From JADKAV01 sp963818505 (GTDB lineage Bacteria > Actinomycetota > Actinomycetes > S36-B12 > UBA10799): DNA of 64,000 nucleotides. The stretch lies in the NCBI GenBank assembly GCA_963818505.1, contig CAWFSJ010000005.1:1-64000 (forward strand), written 5' to 3'. Below the pieces are notes generated by a model. It did not search any database. It was not told the origin of the DNA and worked only from the letters and a program-made list of their open reading frames with translations. The position numbers and the translations under genes were made by a program. Positions 42,597 to 51,889 of this stretch are shown here, piece after piece (the stretch's first letter is position 1; each line of letters opens with the position of its first letter).

Positions 42597-43807
42597 GCCA
42601 TTCTTGCCTGGAGGTTCTCGTCGATGGAGGCCAAGAACTCCTGCGTGGTCTGGAAGGGCTGATCCGGGCCGATGAGCAGCGCGAGGTCCTTGGTCATCTT
42701 GCCGCTCTCGACCGTCTCGATGCAGACGCGTTCGAGGGTCAGCGCGAAGTCCGTCACCTCGGGCGTGCCGTCGAGCTTGCCGCGGTGGGCCAACCCCTGG
42801 GTCCACGCGAAGATGCTCGCGATCGGGTTGGTCGAAGTCGGGTTGCCCTGCTGGTGCTGGCGGTAATGCCTGGTGACGGTTCCGTGGGCGGCCTCGGCCT
42901 CAACCGTCTTGCCGTCCGGGGTCATAAGCACAGAGGTCATCAGCCCGAGTGAACCGAAGCCCTGGGCGACGGTGTCGGACTGAACGTCTCCGTCGTAGTT
43001 CTTGCACGCCCAGACGTAGCCGCCCTCCCACTTCATGGCAGCTGCGACCATGTCGTCGATCAAGCGGTGTTCGTAGGTGATGCCCGCAGCTGCGAACTCA
43101 TCCTTGAACTCGGCCTCGAACACCTCGGCGAAGATGTCCTTGAACTGGCCGTCGTAGGCCTTCAGGATGGTGTTCTTCGTCGACAGGTAGACGGGGTAGC
43201 CGCGCGTCAGGCCGTACCGCATGGAAGCCCTCGCGAAATCCCGGATGGAGTCGTCGAGGTTGTACATCCCCATGGCCACACCGCCGCCCGGGAAGTCGTA
43301 CACGTCGAACTCCATCGGCTCCGAGCCGTCGGCCGGGGTGTAGGTCATGGTCAGGGTTCCCGGACCGGGGACCTTGAAGTCCGTGGCACGGTACTGGTCA
43401 CCGAAGGCATGACGGCCGACGACGATCGGCTTGGTCCAACCGGGGACCAGGCGCGGGATGTTGCTGATGATGATCGGCTCGCGGAAGATGACCCCGCCCA
43501 GGATGTTGCGGATGGTGCCATTGGGCGAGCGCCACATCTTCTTCAGCCCGAACTCTTCGACCCGCGCCTCGTCCGGGGTGATTGTGGCGCACTTGACGCC
43601 CACGCCGTACTTCTTGATCGCCTCTGCTGAGTCGATCGTGATCTGGTCGTCAGTGGCATCCCGGCTCTCGATACCGAGGTCGTAGTACTTCAGGTCCACA
43701 TCGAGGTACGGAAGGATCAACTGCTGTTTGATGAAGTCCCAGATGATCCGGGTCATCTCATCGCCGTCGAGTTCGACGACCGGGTTGACTACCTTGATCT
43801 TGGTCAT
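42593..43807 (-). CDS. icd: NADP-dependent isocitrate dehydrogenase
   Basis: Icd decarboxylates isocitrate to 2-oxoglutarate in the TCA cycle. The 404-aa protein from the ATG at 43807 is of the eukaryote-like homodimeric class: VVELDGDEMTRIIWDFIK, KKMWRSPNGTIRNILGG, and EAEAAHGTVTRHYR for NADP binding. It begins 1 nt after the mdh stop and overlaps xthA by 4 nt, so mdh, icd and xthA form one unit. Confidence 0.96.
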   Translation of the reverse strand: MTKIKVVNPVVELDGDEMTRIIWDFIKQQLILPYLDVDLKYYDLGIESRDATDDQITIDSAEAIKKYGVGVKCATITPDEARVEEFGLKKMWRSPNGTIRNILGGVIFREPIIISNIPRLVPGWTKPIVVGRHAFGDQYRATDFKVPGPGTLTMTYTPADGSEPMEFDVYDFPGGGVAMGMYNLDDSIRDFARASMRYGLTRGYPVYLSTKNTILKAYDGQFKDIFAEVFEAEFKDEFAAAGITYEHRLIDDMVAAAMKWEGGYVWACKNYDGDVQSDTVAQGFGSLGLMTSVLMTPDGKTVEAEAAHGTVTRHYRQHQQGNPTSTNPIASIFAWTQGLAHRGKLDGTPEVTDFALTLERVCIETVESGKMTKDLALLIGPDQPFQTTQEFLASIDENLQARMA

Positions 43808-43808
43808 G

Positions 43809-44759
43809 TCACAGGTCCTGAACGTCGGCCTGCTTGGCCCGAACCGCCTCGGCTGCCGCATTCAGGTCGCTGAGTTCGGTCTCGGTGAGGTCGGTCTCAA
43901 CCACGCGACGCACACCCTCGCGGCCGATCTCGGCCTCCACTCCGAGGTACACACCCTCGATGCCGTACTCGCCGTCCACCCATGCACACACGGGCATCAC
44001 GTCGCCGCTGTCCTCGATCACTGCCTTGGCCATTCGGGCGGCTGCCGCAGACGGGGCGTAGTACGCCGAACCGGTCTTCAGCAATGCCACGACCTCAGCG
44101 CCTCCCTGGCGGGTGCGCACGACCAGTTCTTCGATCTCCGCTTCAGGCATGACATCGGCGAGTGGCTGGCCGTCGACCGTGCAGCGCGACGGTACCGGCA
44201 CCATGGTGTCGCCGTGGCTGCCGAGGGTCAGGGTCTTCACGCTGGCGATCGGCTTGCCGAGACGCTCAGCGACGAAGTGTGAGAATCGCGCTGTGTCGAG
44301 CATCCCTGCCTGACCCATCACACGCTTGTGTGGGAAGCCGGTGGCCAGTTGGGTGAGCGCGGTCATCTCGTCCAGGGGGTTGGACACCACGATCACGACT
44401 GCCTCGGGGGCGTGCCGAGCGACGTTCTCAGCGACCTGACGAACGATCTTCGCGTTGGTCTCGATGAGGTCCATGCGGCTCATGCCGGGCTTGCGGGGAA
44501 GACCCGCGGTGACGACCACGATGTCCGAGCCTGCGATGGCCTCGTAACCGGAGCCGTCGAGTCCGGTCGTCTGCCCGACAACCTTGGTCTCGAAGCCCTC
44601 CACCGGCCGGGACTGGTTCATGTCCAGGGCCAGACCTTCGGCCTTGCCCTCCACGATGTCGGTCAGGACAACTTCGTCGAAGACGTTGTACTCGGCCAAT
44701 CGCATGGCCGTTGTCGACCCATAGAAACCTGCTCCGACAACCGTGACTTTTCCGCCCAT
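43809..44759 (-). CDS. mdh: Malate dehydrogenase
   Basis: The 316-aa enzyme is of the LDH-like MDH class: GAGFYGSTTA nucleotide-binding loop, LTDIVEGKAEGLALD (Asp for NAD), VTAGLPRKPGMSRMDL (substrate arginines) and the catalytic LGSHGDTMVPV. It catalyses malate-oxaloacetate interconversion. It is followed directly by icd, an efficient pairing of TCA genes. The upstream 72 nt separate it from the DUF3017 gene and probably hold its promoter. Confidence 0.95.
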   Translation of the reverse strand: MGGKVTVVGAGFYGSTTAMRLAEYNVFDEVVLTDIVEGKAEGLALDMNQSRPVEGFETKVVGQTTGLDGSGYEAIAGSDIVVVTAGLPRKPGMSRMDLIETNAKIVRQVAENVARHAPEAVVIVVSNPLDEMTALTQLATGFPHKRVMGQAGMLDTARFSHFVAERLGKPIASVKTLTLGSHGDTMVPVPSRCTVDGQPLADVMPEAEIEELVVRTRQGGAEVVALLKTGSAYYAPSAAAARMAKAVIEDSGDVMPVCAWVDGEYGIEGVYLGVEAEIGREGVRRVVETDLTETELSDLNAAAEAVRAKQADVQDL

Positions 44760-44831
44760 GACACACCTTTCGAATGATGTTTTGGCCCGCAGTCAAGCCT
44801 ACCGAAGGGGACGGACAAGACCGTCACCGCA

Positions 44832-45167
44832 CTAGTTCAGAAGAAGCAGGGCGACGGCGGCCATGGCCGCACCAAGGATGCCGAATGCCGCAGCGTCCCA
44901 CAGGCGGGATCGGGAGGTCAGCCAGCCTGCCGTCGCGGTGGGCAGAACCAGTCGCAGCAGGCCGGCAAGGCCCATGGCGACAGCCAGACCAAGAAGCCCG
45001 GGCCGGGTGGCTCCGAGTGTGAACAGAGCCAAGCCCATCACAGTGAACCCGGCGACCAACATGAACGGCCACTGGCCCGGGGGGGCTTTGGCTACCCTGA
45101 CCGGCGCGGCTGCCACTGGCCGAAGTGAGGCATCCGCGATCGCGTACTCCTCACCGGCCGTGCTCAT
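44832..45167 (-). CDS. DUF3017 membrane protein
   Basis: The 111-aa protein has a polar N-terminus (1-32) and three hydrophobic segments (about 34-55, 57-75 and 90-110), with the TLGATRPGLLGLAVAMGLAGLL middle part split across helices. DUF3017 proteins of this shape are encoded beside folD in many Actinomycetota, as here (48 nt downstream of folD). The function is unknown. It may be co-transcribed with folD. Confidence 0.82.
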   Translation of the reverse strand: MSTAGEEYAIADASLRPVAAAPVRVAKAPPGQWPFMLVAGFTVMGLALFTLGATRPGLLGLAVAMGLAGLLRLVLPTATAGWLTSRSRLWDAAAFGILGAAMAAVALLLLN

Positions 45168-45215
45168 AGGGGTAACCGTATCCCTACACGGTCCTAACCG
45201 CGTGCTACCGGGCGG

Positions 45216-46067
45216 TTAACGCGCGGCGGATTCTGCCATTTCGACAACGTTGACCAGTAGCATCGCCCGGGTCATCGGTCCAACTCCGCCAGGCATCGGC
45301 GCCACAAAACCAGCCACCTCGCTGACTTCTGGGGCAACGTCTCCGACCAGACCGGCCGCGGTCCGGGTGATGCCCACATCCAGGACTGCGGCGCCGGGCT
45401 TGACCATCTCTGCTGTGAGAAGGCCCGGCACGCCCGCTGCCACAACCACGATGTCGGCCTGACGGGTGAAGAAGCCGAAGTCCGGGGTTCCGGTGTGACA
45501 CAGGGTGACCGTCGCGTTCTCCGACTTGCGGGTGAGCAGCAGCCCGAGTGGACGGCCCACAGTGACGCCTCGGCCGATGACTACGACATGTTGGCGCGCG
45601 ATCGGCACCTCATACCGGCGCAACAACTCGACGATGCCCCTGGGAGTGCAGGGAAGCGCAGCGGGTTCGTTGAGAACCAAACGACCCAGGCTCATCGGAT
45701 GCAGGCCATCAGCGTCCTTGGCCGGGTCGATCCCCGCAAGCGCCGCGCCTTGATCGAGCCCGGCCGGAAGCGGCAATTGCACGATGTACCCGGTGCACGC
45801 CGGGTCGGCGTTGAGGTTGCCCAGAGCCGCCTGCACATCCTGCTGCGTGGCAGTGGCAGGTAGATCCACTCGTATCGAATTGATGCCGATCTCAGCGCAG
45901 TCGCGATGTTTGCCAGCTACGTATGCCTGGCTGCCGGGGTCGTCGCCCACAAGCACCGTCGCCAGTCCGGGGGTGACTCCGGCCAGCTTGAGTGCCTCGA
46001 CCCGAGCCGCCAACTCCCCCCGAATGTCCGCCGCTGTCTGCTTGCCGTCGAGGATCACCGCTGTCAT
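45216..46067 (-). CDS. folD: Methylenetetrahydrofolate dehydrogenase / cyclohydrolase FolD
   Basis: FolD makes 10-formyltetrahydrofolate for the purine enzymes encoded next door. The 283-aa protein has Tyr49 and catalytic Lys53 in YVAGKHRDC, the substrate loop VQLPLPAGLDQ and the NADP-binding VVIGRGVTVGRPLGLLL. The C-terminus FVAPMPGGVGPMTRAMLL is standard. Its place 48 nt after purH fits a one-carbon/purine operon (perM-purN-purH-folD). Confidence 0.95.
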   Translation of the reverse strand: MTAVILDGKQTAADIRGELAARVEALKLAGVTPGLATVLVGDDPGSQAYVAGKHRDCAEIGINSIRVDLPATATQQDVQAALGNLNADPACTGYIVQLPLPAGLDQGAALAGIDPAKDADGLHPMSLGRLVLNEPAALPCTPRGIVELLRRYEVPIARQHVVVIGRGVTVGRPLGLLLTRKSENATVTLCHTGTPDFGFFTRQADIVVVAAGVPGLLTAEMVKPGAAVLDVGITRTAAGLVGDVAPEVSEVAGFVAPMPGGVGPMTRAMLLVNVVEMAESAAR

Positions 46068-46115
46068 GGGCCCGATTCTCCCATTGCAGCCGGGACGCGA
46101 TGTGCACCGGCGCTG

Positions 46116-47651
46116 TCAGTGGAAGAAGTGCCGGACCCCCGTGAAGTACATCGTCACGCCGGCGGCACGAGCGGCCGCTACGACCTCCTCGTCGCGCACC
46201 GAACCGCCCGGTTGCACGACGGCCTTGACTCCGGCTTCGAGCAGGACTTCAAGACCGTCGGGGAAGGGGAAGAACGCGTCCGAGGCGCCGACTGCACCCA
46301 TGGCACGCTCCTGACCGGCTCTGCGCACTGCGAGGCGAGCCGAGTCGACCCGGTTCACCTGCCCCATCCCGATACCGATTGCGGCCTCGTCACGCGCGAG
46401 CAGAATCGCGTTGCTCTTCACTGCCCGGCAGGCCCTCCAAGCGAACGTTAGGTCGCGCAAAGTCGCCTCGTCCGCGGGTTCACCTGCGGCCAACTGCCAG
46501 TTCGCGGGGTCGTCGCCCTCCGCGTCGATCCTGTCTGCGGCCTGCATGAGCATGCCACCGGAGATGAAGCGCGCCTCAGGACCGGCCGAGCGGGCGGGCG
46601 CGACAAGCAACCTGATGTTCTTCTTCGACTGCAGCACCTCGAGTGCGTCGTCCTCGAACCCTGGGGCGATCACGACCTCCAGGAAGATCTCAGCCATCGC
46701 CAACGCGACCTCGCGGGTGACCGTGCGGTTGACCGCGACCACGCCGCCGAAGGCGGAAACAGGGTCGGTGTCGAACGCGGCCCTGTAGGCCGAGAGCAGA
46801 TCTTCGGACACAGCGATACCGCACGGGTTCGCGTGCTTGATGATTGCCGCGGCCGGGCGTTCGAAGTCCCACGCAGTGCGGTGTGCCGCGTCCCCATCGA
46901 CGTAGTTGTTGTACGACATCGCTTTACCGTGCAGCTGCTCGGCATGGGCGAATCCGCCTGCGTGTTCGTTGATGTACAACGCCGCCTTCTGGTGAGGGTT
47001 CTCGCCGTAACGCAGGACCTCGGCGCGTTGCCAAGTCGCGGCCACCCAACCGGGGAAGCTGTCCGTGCTCTGCAGGGAACCCAACCACGACGCCACCGCC
47101 ACGTCGTAGTCCGCGGTATGGCGGAACGCCTTGACCGCCAGTTCGCGCCGTTGATCGTCGGTGAAACCCTCACCGGCCTGCACTACTGCGACGACCTGCG
47201 GATAGTCATGAGGGCTGACGACCACCGCGGTGTTGGCGTGGTTCTTCGCGGCCGCCCGGACCATGGCCGGTCCGCCGATGTCGATCTGCTCGATGCAGTC
47301 CTCAACCCCGGCCCCGCTGCTGACGGTCGCGGTGAAGGGGTAGAGGTTGGCCACGACGAGGTCGACGCCGACGATCTCGTGCTCCTCAAGTGTCTGAACG
47401 TGTTCGGGCCGGCGACGATCCGCGAGGATCCCGCCGTGGATCGCGGGGTGCAGCGTTTTGACCCTCCCGTCGAGGATCTCGGGGAATCCGGTCACCTCGG
47501 CGACCTGTGTCACCGGCACACCAGCGGCGGCGATCGTGGCTGCCGTGGAACCTGTGGAGACGATCTGGACACCAGCATCGTGCAGAGCTGTGGCCAGTTC
47601 CTCCACACCGGTCTTGTCGTAGACCGAGATGAGGGCTCGACGCAGTTTCAT
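46116..47651 (-). CDS. purH: Bifunctional AICAR transformylase / IMP cyclohydrolase
   Basis: PurH performs the last two steps to IMP. The 511-aa protein from the ATG at 47651 has the N-terminal MGS-like cyclohydrolase domain (ISVYDKTGVEELATAL, VVSTGSTAATIAAAG-like, KTLHPAIHGGILADR) and the C-terminal transformylase domain with the KHANPCGIA motif and the terminal SDAFFPFPDGLE/AGVKAVVQPGGSVRDEEV segments. Its ATGA overlaps purN. It uses 10-formyl-THF, produced by FolD downstream. Confidence 0.96.
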   Translation of the reverse strand: MKLRRALISVYDKTGVEELATALHDAGVQIVSTGSTAATIAAAGVPVTQVAEVTGFPEILDGRVKTLHPAIHGGILADRRRPEHVQTLEEHEIVGVDLVVANLYPFTATVSSGAGVEDCIEQIDIGGPAMVRAAAKNHANTAVVVSPHDYPQVVAVVQAGEGFTDDQRRELAVKAFRHTADYDVAVASWLGSLQSTDSFPGWVAATWQRAEVLRYGENPHQKAALYINEHAGGFAHAEQLHGKAMSYNNYVDGDAAHRTAWDFERPAAAIIKHANPCGIAVSEDLLSAYRAAFDTDPVSAFGGVVAVNRTVTREVALAMAEIFLEVVIAPGFEDDALEVLQSKKNIRLLVAPARSAGPEARFISGGMLMQAADRIDAEGDDPANWQLAAGEPADEATLRDLTFAWRACRAVKSNAILLARDEAAIGIGMGQVNRVDSARLAVRRAGQERAMGAVGASDAFFPFPDGLEVLLEAGVKAVVQPGGSVRDEEVVAAARAAGVTMYFTGVRHFFH

Positions 47652-48238
47652 ATCCGTACCTTCCGTCCTTCGACCGTGCACCCGTGGACCACAAGCGCGT
47701 TGATGACCTGTGGCAGCAATTCCCACTCTGCGGCTTTGATCCGATCGTGCAGGCTCTCCTGGTCATCGTCGGGTTCGACCACAACTGCGCGCTGAGCGAT
47801 GATCGGACCGGTGTCGACGCCGGCATCCACCAAGTGGACCGTGCAACCGGTGACCGTCACGCCGTAGGCCAGAGCGTCAGCGACAGCGTGTGCCCCGGGG
47901 AAGGCAGGAAGCAACGCGGGGTGGCTGTTGATCACCCTCTGCGGGAAGCGATCCAGGAATGCCGGGTCCAGGATGCGCATGAATCCGGCTGACACGATCC
48001 AGTCCGGCGTGTGGACCGCTACGGCCTCAGCAAGTGCCCGGCTCCAACTGGCACGGTCCGGGTATTCCGCGGGCGCCACCAACTTCGTCGGGATCCCGGC
48101 AGCAACGGCTCTGTCCAGGCCCTGTGCCTGACGGTCTGCGGCCACCAGCACGATGTCGTAGGCGCGCTTGGGATCGTCGATCAATGATTGCAGCAGGGTT
48201 CCCGTACCGGAGATCATCACGGCGACGCGGGCGGGCAC
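47648..48238 (-). CDS. purN: Phosphoribosylglycinamide formyltransferase
   Basis: PurN formylates GAR with 10-formyl-THF. From the GTG at 48238 the protein is 196 aa and begins MPARVAVMISGTGTLLQSL, with the family pattern ISGxGxxLQ. The active site shows NSHPALLPAFPGAHAV and the Asp in VDAGVDTGPII. The frame upstream of this start is Pro/Arg-rich, lies across perM, and is not homologous. The position between perM and purH is conserved in Actinomycetota. Confidence 0.93.
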   Translation of the reverse strand: MPARVAVMISGTGTLLQSLIDDPKRAYDIVLVAADRQAQGLDRAVAAGIPTKLVAPAEYPDRASWSRALAEAVAVHTPDWIVSAGFMRILDPAFLDRFPQRVINSHPALLPAFPGAHAVADALAYGVTVTGCTVHLVDAGVDTGPIIAQRAVVVEPDDDQESLHDRIKAAEWELLPQVINALVVHGCTVEGRKVRI

Positions 48239-48273
48239 ATCTGCGATCCTAGGTCGGGACCCGGCCTTGGGGT

Positions 48274-49566
48274 TCAGGCGGGCACATCCTCGGGCTCGTC
48301 GGTCAAGTCGATGACCTCGACGGGATGCCTGCGGTGCCAGGCCCACATCGCCAGGCGCTCGATCAGGATTCCCATGATCAGGCCCAATGTGAGGACCGCG
48401 ATCACCAGCGGTGAGGGGCCCATTGAACCCAGCCGTCCGACGCCCAATGTCCCGACGCTGATCGCCCACCAAAGGTCTATGGCTATGACGAACAGCCCTA
48501 CGGCGGCGGCGCGTCCCAGCACCATCGCCCGCCAAGTGTTGGCATCCCCAGCAAGGCGTGAGAGGACGATTCCGGCTGCGACCGGAATGAGCAGACCAAC
48601 CAGCCACCACGGCTGACTCGTGGTCGGCAGCAACTGCAGCCCGAGCATGTCTATCGATTGGGGCAACCCGGCAGTGGGGGTGACGGTCGTGCCGGCCACG
48701 TCGATCCCGGTTCCCACCGCGTACGACAGGCCCCACATCAGAGTGGCCGGTACATAGCCGAGCCAGCCGATCAGCAGTGCGATCGCACCGACGATCCCGG
48801 GCTGGATCTGTGCCAACGAAAGCGAGACCTCACCATGGCCCAGCACAATTGCCACCGCGAGGACAATGCACGCGCCGACGGTCAACGCCGCGAGCGCACC
48901 TACCGCAGGTCGGGCCAATCGCCATGCTCGCCGCAACACCTCAGTGCCCAACCGGGCCCGCATGACCATGGCCGCCGATGAGACCACAAAAGCCAGCACA
49001 CCAGCATGCAGCGCAGCCCTAGCAGGCAGCGCCCAGACCCCGGACAAGGTGCCGAACAACGCAGCCAGCAAGGCGACCGCTGCGTAACCGCCAGCCAAGC
49101 TCAATGCGGCCACTGCCACAGACTTCGGATGGGCCACCGCAGCCCTGTGTGCGACCCAGCGCCCAGCAGCCCACAGGATGGCCGCAGGGAAGACGATCCA
49201 CGCCCATGGCAACAGGGTCCACATCCCGTCGCCGGCGGTGAAAGGCGTTCCGTGAGCGACCAGCCAGATGTCCGCACCCACCCGCATGGCCGTGTCCGAG
49301 GCGGACTCGCCCGCCGCGAATATCCAGACGATCAGCGTGCTCACAATTGTGAGGGCCAGACCCGTGAGGGAGGCCCACAGGCCAGCCGCCACACCCGCTA
49401 CGGGCAGTGGCAGAGGACCTGAACGCCAAAACGTCCCCACAGCCTCAGCCGGCGCAGCCCAGCCTGCCCGGGTGGACTTGATGCGGTCTGCCTCACGGCT
49501 GGATGCTCCGCGGTTGACCGGTCTGGTGGTACGGCTGCGCGGGCCAGGGGACGAGGCACGACTCAC
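48274..49566 (-). CDS. PerM-like (DUF6350) polytopic membrane protein
   Basis: The protein is about 430 aa if GTG at 49566 is the start; it then has about ten hydrophobic segments and an acidic cytoplasmic tail (LTDEPEDVPA). In M. tuberculosis PerM (Rv0955), also encoded just before purN, stabilises the divisome protein FtsB; the same order supports this call although sequence identity is not assessable by eye. The frame stays open into the dyad repeat at 49648, but that extension is repeat-derived. The exact start is uncertain. Confidence 0.8.
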   Translation of the reverse strand: MSRASSPGPRSRTTRPVNRGASSREADRIKSTRAGWAAPAEAVGTFWRSGPLPLPVAGVAAGLWASLTGLALTIVSTLIVWIFAAGESASDTAMRVGADIWLVAHGTPFTAGDGMWTLLPWAWIVFPAAILWAAGRWVAHRAAVAHPKSVAVAALSLAGGYAAVALLAALFGTLSGVWALPARAALHAGVLAFVVSSAAMVMRARLGTEVLRRAWRLARPAVGALAALTVGACIVLAVAIVLGHGEVSLSLAQIQPGIVGAIALLIGWLGYVPATLMWGLSYAVGTGIDVAGTTVTPTAGLPQSIDMLGLQLLPTTSQPWWLVGLLIPVAAGIVLSRLAGDANTWRAMVLGRAAAVGLFVIAIDLWWAISVGTLGVGRLGSMGPSPLVIAVLTLGLIMGILIERLAMWAWHRRHPVEVIDLTDEPEDVPA

Positions 49567-49647
49567 TGGTCTAGGGTCGCATCCGATCCGCGAAGCCGTG
49601 GGACATACACGCCGATTGACCGGCCGCTGGGCGCAAATCGGCCGCTG

Positions 49648-49715
49648 GTTAGAGGTTGTGCTGTTGGTTAGCGTTCCAACGCGTGGATTCGCTAACCAAC
49701 AGCACAACCTCTAAC
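49648..49715. repeat. 68-nt dyad repeat, copy 7
   Basis: The hexamers CTGTTG and CAACAG pair, but the inner left arm is GTTAGCGTT, so two base pairs at its end are lost. This is the only copy between divergent genes (perM start 82 nt one way, patatin start 44 nt the other), which argues against a purely terminator role. Confidence 0.93.
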
Positions 49716-49758
49716 CAACCGGGTCGAGAGAGGAGGCCGGCCACAGTAGCGTCGTCGC

Positions 49759-50979
49759 ATGAGCGAACCGACGGTGGCTGTGGTTCTGACAGGTGCGGCA
49801 GCGCGGGGGGCCTTTCAAGCCGGCGCGCTATCGCGCATCGTGCCCGCGCTGCAGCAGCGGGGAATGCGCCCGACGGTGTTCCTGGGCACATCGGCCGGGG
49901 CGATCAATGCTGCCTTGTGGGCCAGCATGGCCCATCTACCGCCCGAACAGGCCGCCGAAGAGCTACTTGGGATCTGGCGCAGCATGGACAGACCCGACGT
50001 GTACGCCCACCCGGCCTGGTCGTTGCTGCGCGACGGTCTGGGACTGCTGCCCGGTGCTGTTCTCGACCGAGGGGACGGCCTGCCCGCCATCCTGGATACC
50101 GGTCCCCTGCGCAAGACCGCCGATGAGGTCCTCGATCCAGCCCAGTTGACGGCCAACGTGGCATCTGGCCACGTTGATGCGGTCGGCGTGGCCGCTACCC
50201 GGATACCCCCGGATCTGGCGAAGACCCCGACCCGTCGTGACAGTTCCGAGCAGTGGCATATCACCCACGCACACAGCGTTCTGTTCCTCGACACGACCCT
50301 GGACACGTCCCACGTCGCAGATCCCGACCGGGCGCTTCGATTGGCGCGTGGTCCGGTTGACGCCGAACACGTCCTGGCCTCAGCAGCCATTCCCGTCGCC
50401 TTCCCCGCCATCGAAGTGCACGAGCCCGAACGGTTCGCCGGGTGGTACGTCGATGGAGGAGTCCGGCTCAACGCCCCGCTGCGCCCGGCCGTCGCTCTGG
50501 GCGCCGATCACCTCGTGGTGATCGCTGCGCACGCCACGCGCTACCCGACCGCGATCCCGGACCAACCAGGCGACAGACCGGATCTGGCCGATTCCGCCGC
50601 CATGACCTTGCATTCGATCCTCGCGGACAGGGTCATCGAGGACCTGCACGACATACGCACCCGCAACCGCTGGTTGGGTCAGGGGTGCACGCCAACGTCC
50701 GACACGGGCCGGGCCTATCACCAGGTAGAACTGATGGAGGTTTCTCCCGACCCCGGCTCGTTGGCCAGCCTCGCCTCCGAGGTGCTGAGCGCGAAATCAA
50801 GGGCGTGGTGGCGCGAGAGCGACAGCATCGTGCTGGGCCGGCTGCTGCGGGGTGCGGGTGCTGGACCCGGGCAGCAGGAACTACTCAGCTACATGTTCTT
50901 CGACGACGAGTACTTCGCCAGGCAGATCGATCTGGGTGTGCAGGCAGCCGATCGGGCTCTGCGCCGGGGTTGGCAGTAA
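49759..50979 (+). CDS. Patatin-like phospholipase
   Basis: The 406-aa protein has the patatin oxyanion loop VVLTGAAARGAFQAGAL, the nucleophile Ser45 in FLGTSAGAIN and the dyad Asp232 in YVDGGVRLNAP. These make it a Ser-Asp acyl hydrolase of lipids. There is no signal peptide, so it is cytoplasmic or membrane-peripheral. Its stop lies 9 nt from the convergent sucD stop with no room for a separate terminator. The start is ATG without a strong ribosome binding site. Confidence 0.9.
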   Translation: MSEPTVAVVLTGAAARGAFQAGALSRIVPALQQRGMRPTVFLGTSAGAINAALWASMAHLPPEQAAEELLGIWRSMDRPDVYAHPAWSLLRDGLGLLPGAVLDRGDGLPAILDTGPLRKTADEVLDPAQLTANVASGHVDAVGVAATRIPPDLAKTPTRRDSSEQWHITHAHSVLFLDTTLDTSHVADPDRALRLARGPVDAEHVLASAAIPVAFPAIEVHEPERFAGWYVDGGVRLNAPLRPAVALGADHLVVIAAHATRYPTAIPDQPGDRPDLADSAAMTLHSILADRVIEDLHDIRTRNRWLGQGCTPTSDTGRAYHQVELMEVSPDPGSLASLASEVLSAKSRAWWRESDSIVLGRLLRGAGAGPGQQELLSYMFFDDEYFARQIDLGVQAADRALRRGWQ

Positions 50980-50988
50980 GGGCGTCGC

Positions 50989-51873
50989 CTACAGCCCAGC
51001 AACGATCTCGTGGACAAGTTTCGCGGCCTGTGCCGGGGTCTTGCCGACACGCACGCCCGCGGCTTCCAGTGCCTCGGCCTTGGCCGCGGCAGTCCCGGAG
51101 GAGCCCGACACGATCGCACCCGCGTGGCCCATGGTCTTGCCCTCCGGCGCCGTGAACCCAGCAACGTAGCCCACGACCGGCTTGGTCACGTTCTCCTTGA
51201 TGAAAGCGGCAGCGCGCTCTTCGGCGTCGCCGCCGATCTCACCGATCATGATGATGACCTCGGTGTCCGGGTCCTCCTCGAACGCCGCGAGGCAGTCGAT
51301 GTGAGTCGTTCCGATGACGGGGTCACCACCGATGCCGACGCACGAGGTGAAACCGATGTCCCGGCACTCGAACATCATCTGGTAGGTCAACGTCCCGGAC
51401 TTCGAGACCAGGCCGATGCGTCCGGGCTTGGTGATGTCCGCTGGGATGATGCCCGCGTTGGACTTGCCTGGGCTGATGAGACCCGGGCAGTTGGGCCCGA
51501 TGATGCGGGTGGTGCCGGCGTTCTCGGCGTAGGTGAAGAAGTTGGCCGTGTCATGCACGGGTACGCCCTCGGTGATGACCACCGCGAGCGGCACCTGTGC
51601 ATCCACGACCTCTTGGACCGCACCCTTGGTGAACTTCGGCGGCACGAAGACCACTGACACGTTGGCCCCGGTGGCCTCAACGGCTTCTGACACCGAGTTG
51701 AAGACGGGGATCGTCGTGCCATCGGCATCGACTGTCTGCCCACCCTTGCCCGGCGTCACACCAGCCACAATGTTGGAGCCGCCGGCCACCATTCGGCGGG
51801 TGTGCTTGCCACCCTCGGAACCTGTGATGCCCTGCACCAAGATTCGGGAGTTCTCGTCAAGGAAAATCGCCAT
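50989..51873 (-). CDS. sucD: Succinyl-CoA synthetase alpha subunit
   Basis: The 294-aa subunit binds CoA and carries the phospho-histidine. The N-terminal NSRILVQGITGSEGGKHTRRM, GPNCPGLISPGKSNAGI and the active-site GHAGAIVSGSSGTAAAK (with the phosphorylated His) are all present. The ATG at 51873 is chosen by homology. It follows sucC after 16 nt and completes the TCA substrate-level phosphorylation step. Confidence 0.96.
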   Translation of the reverse strand: MAIFLDENSRILVQGITGSEGGKHTRRMVAGGSNIVAGVTPGKGGQTVDADGTTIPVFNSVSEAVEATGANVSVVFVPPKFTKGAVQEVVDAQVPLAVVITEGVPVHDTANFFTYAENAGTTRIIGPNCPGLISPGKSNAGIIPADITKPGRIGLVSKSGTLTYQMMFECRDIGFTSCVGIGGDPVIGTTHIDCLAAFEEDPDTEVIIMIGEIGGDAEERAAAFIKENVTKPVVGYVAGFTAPEGKTMGHAGAIVSGSSGTAAAKAEALEAAGVRVGKTPAQAAKLVHEIVAGL

Positions 51874-51889
51874 GTCTGTTCGTCCTCCC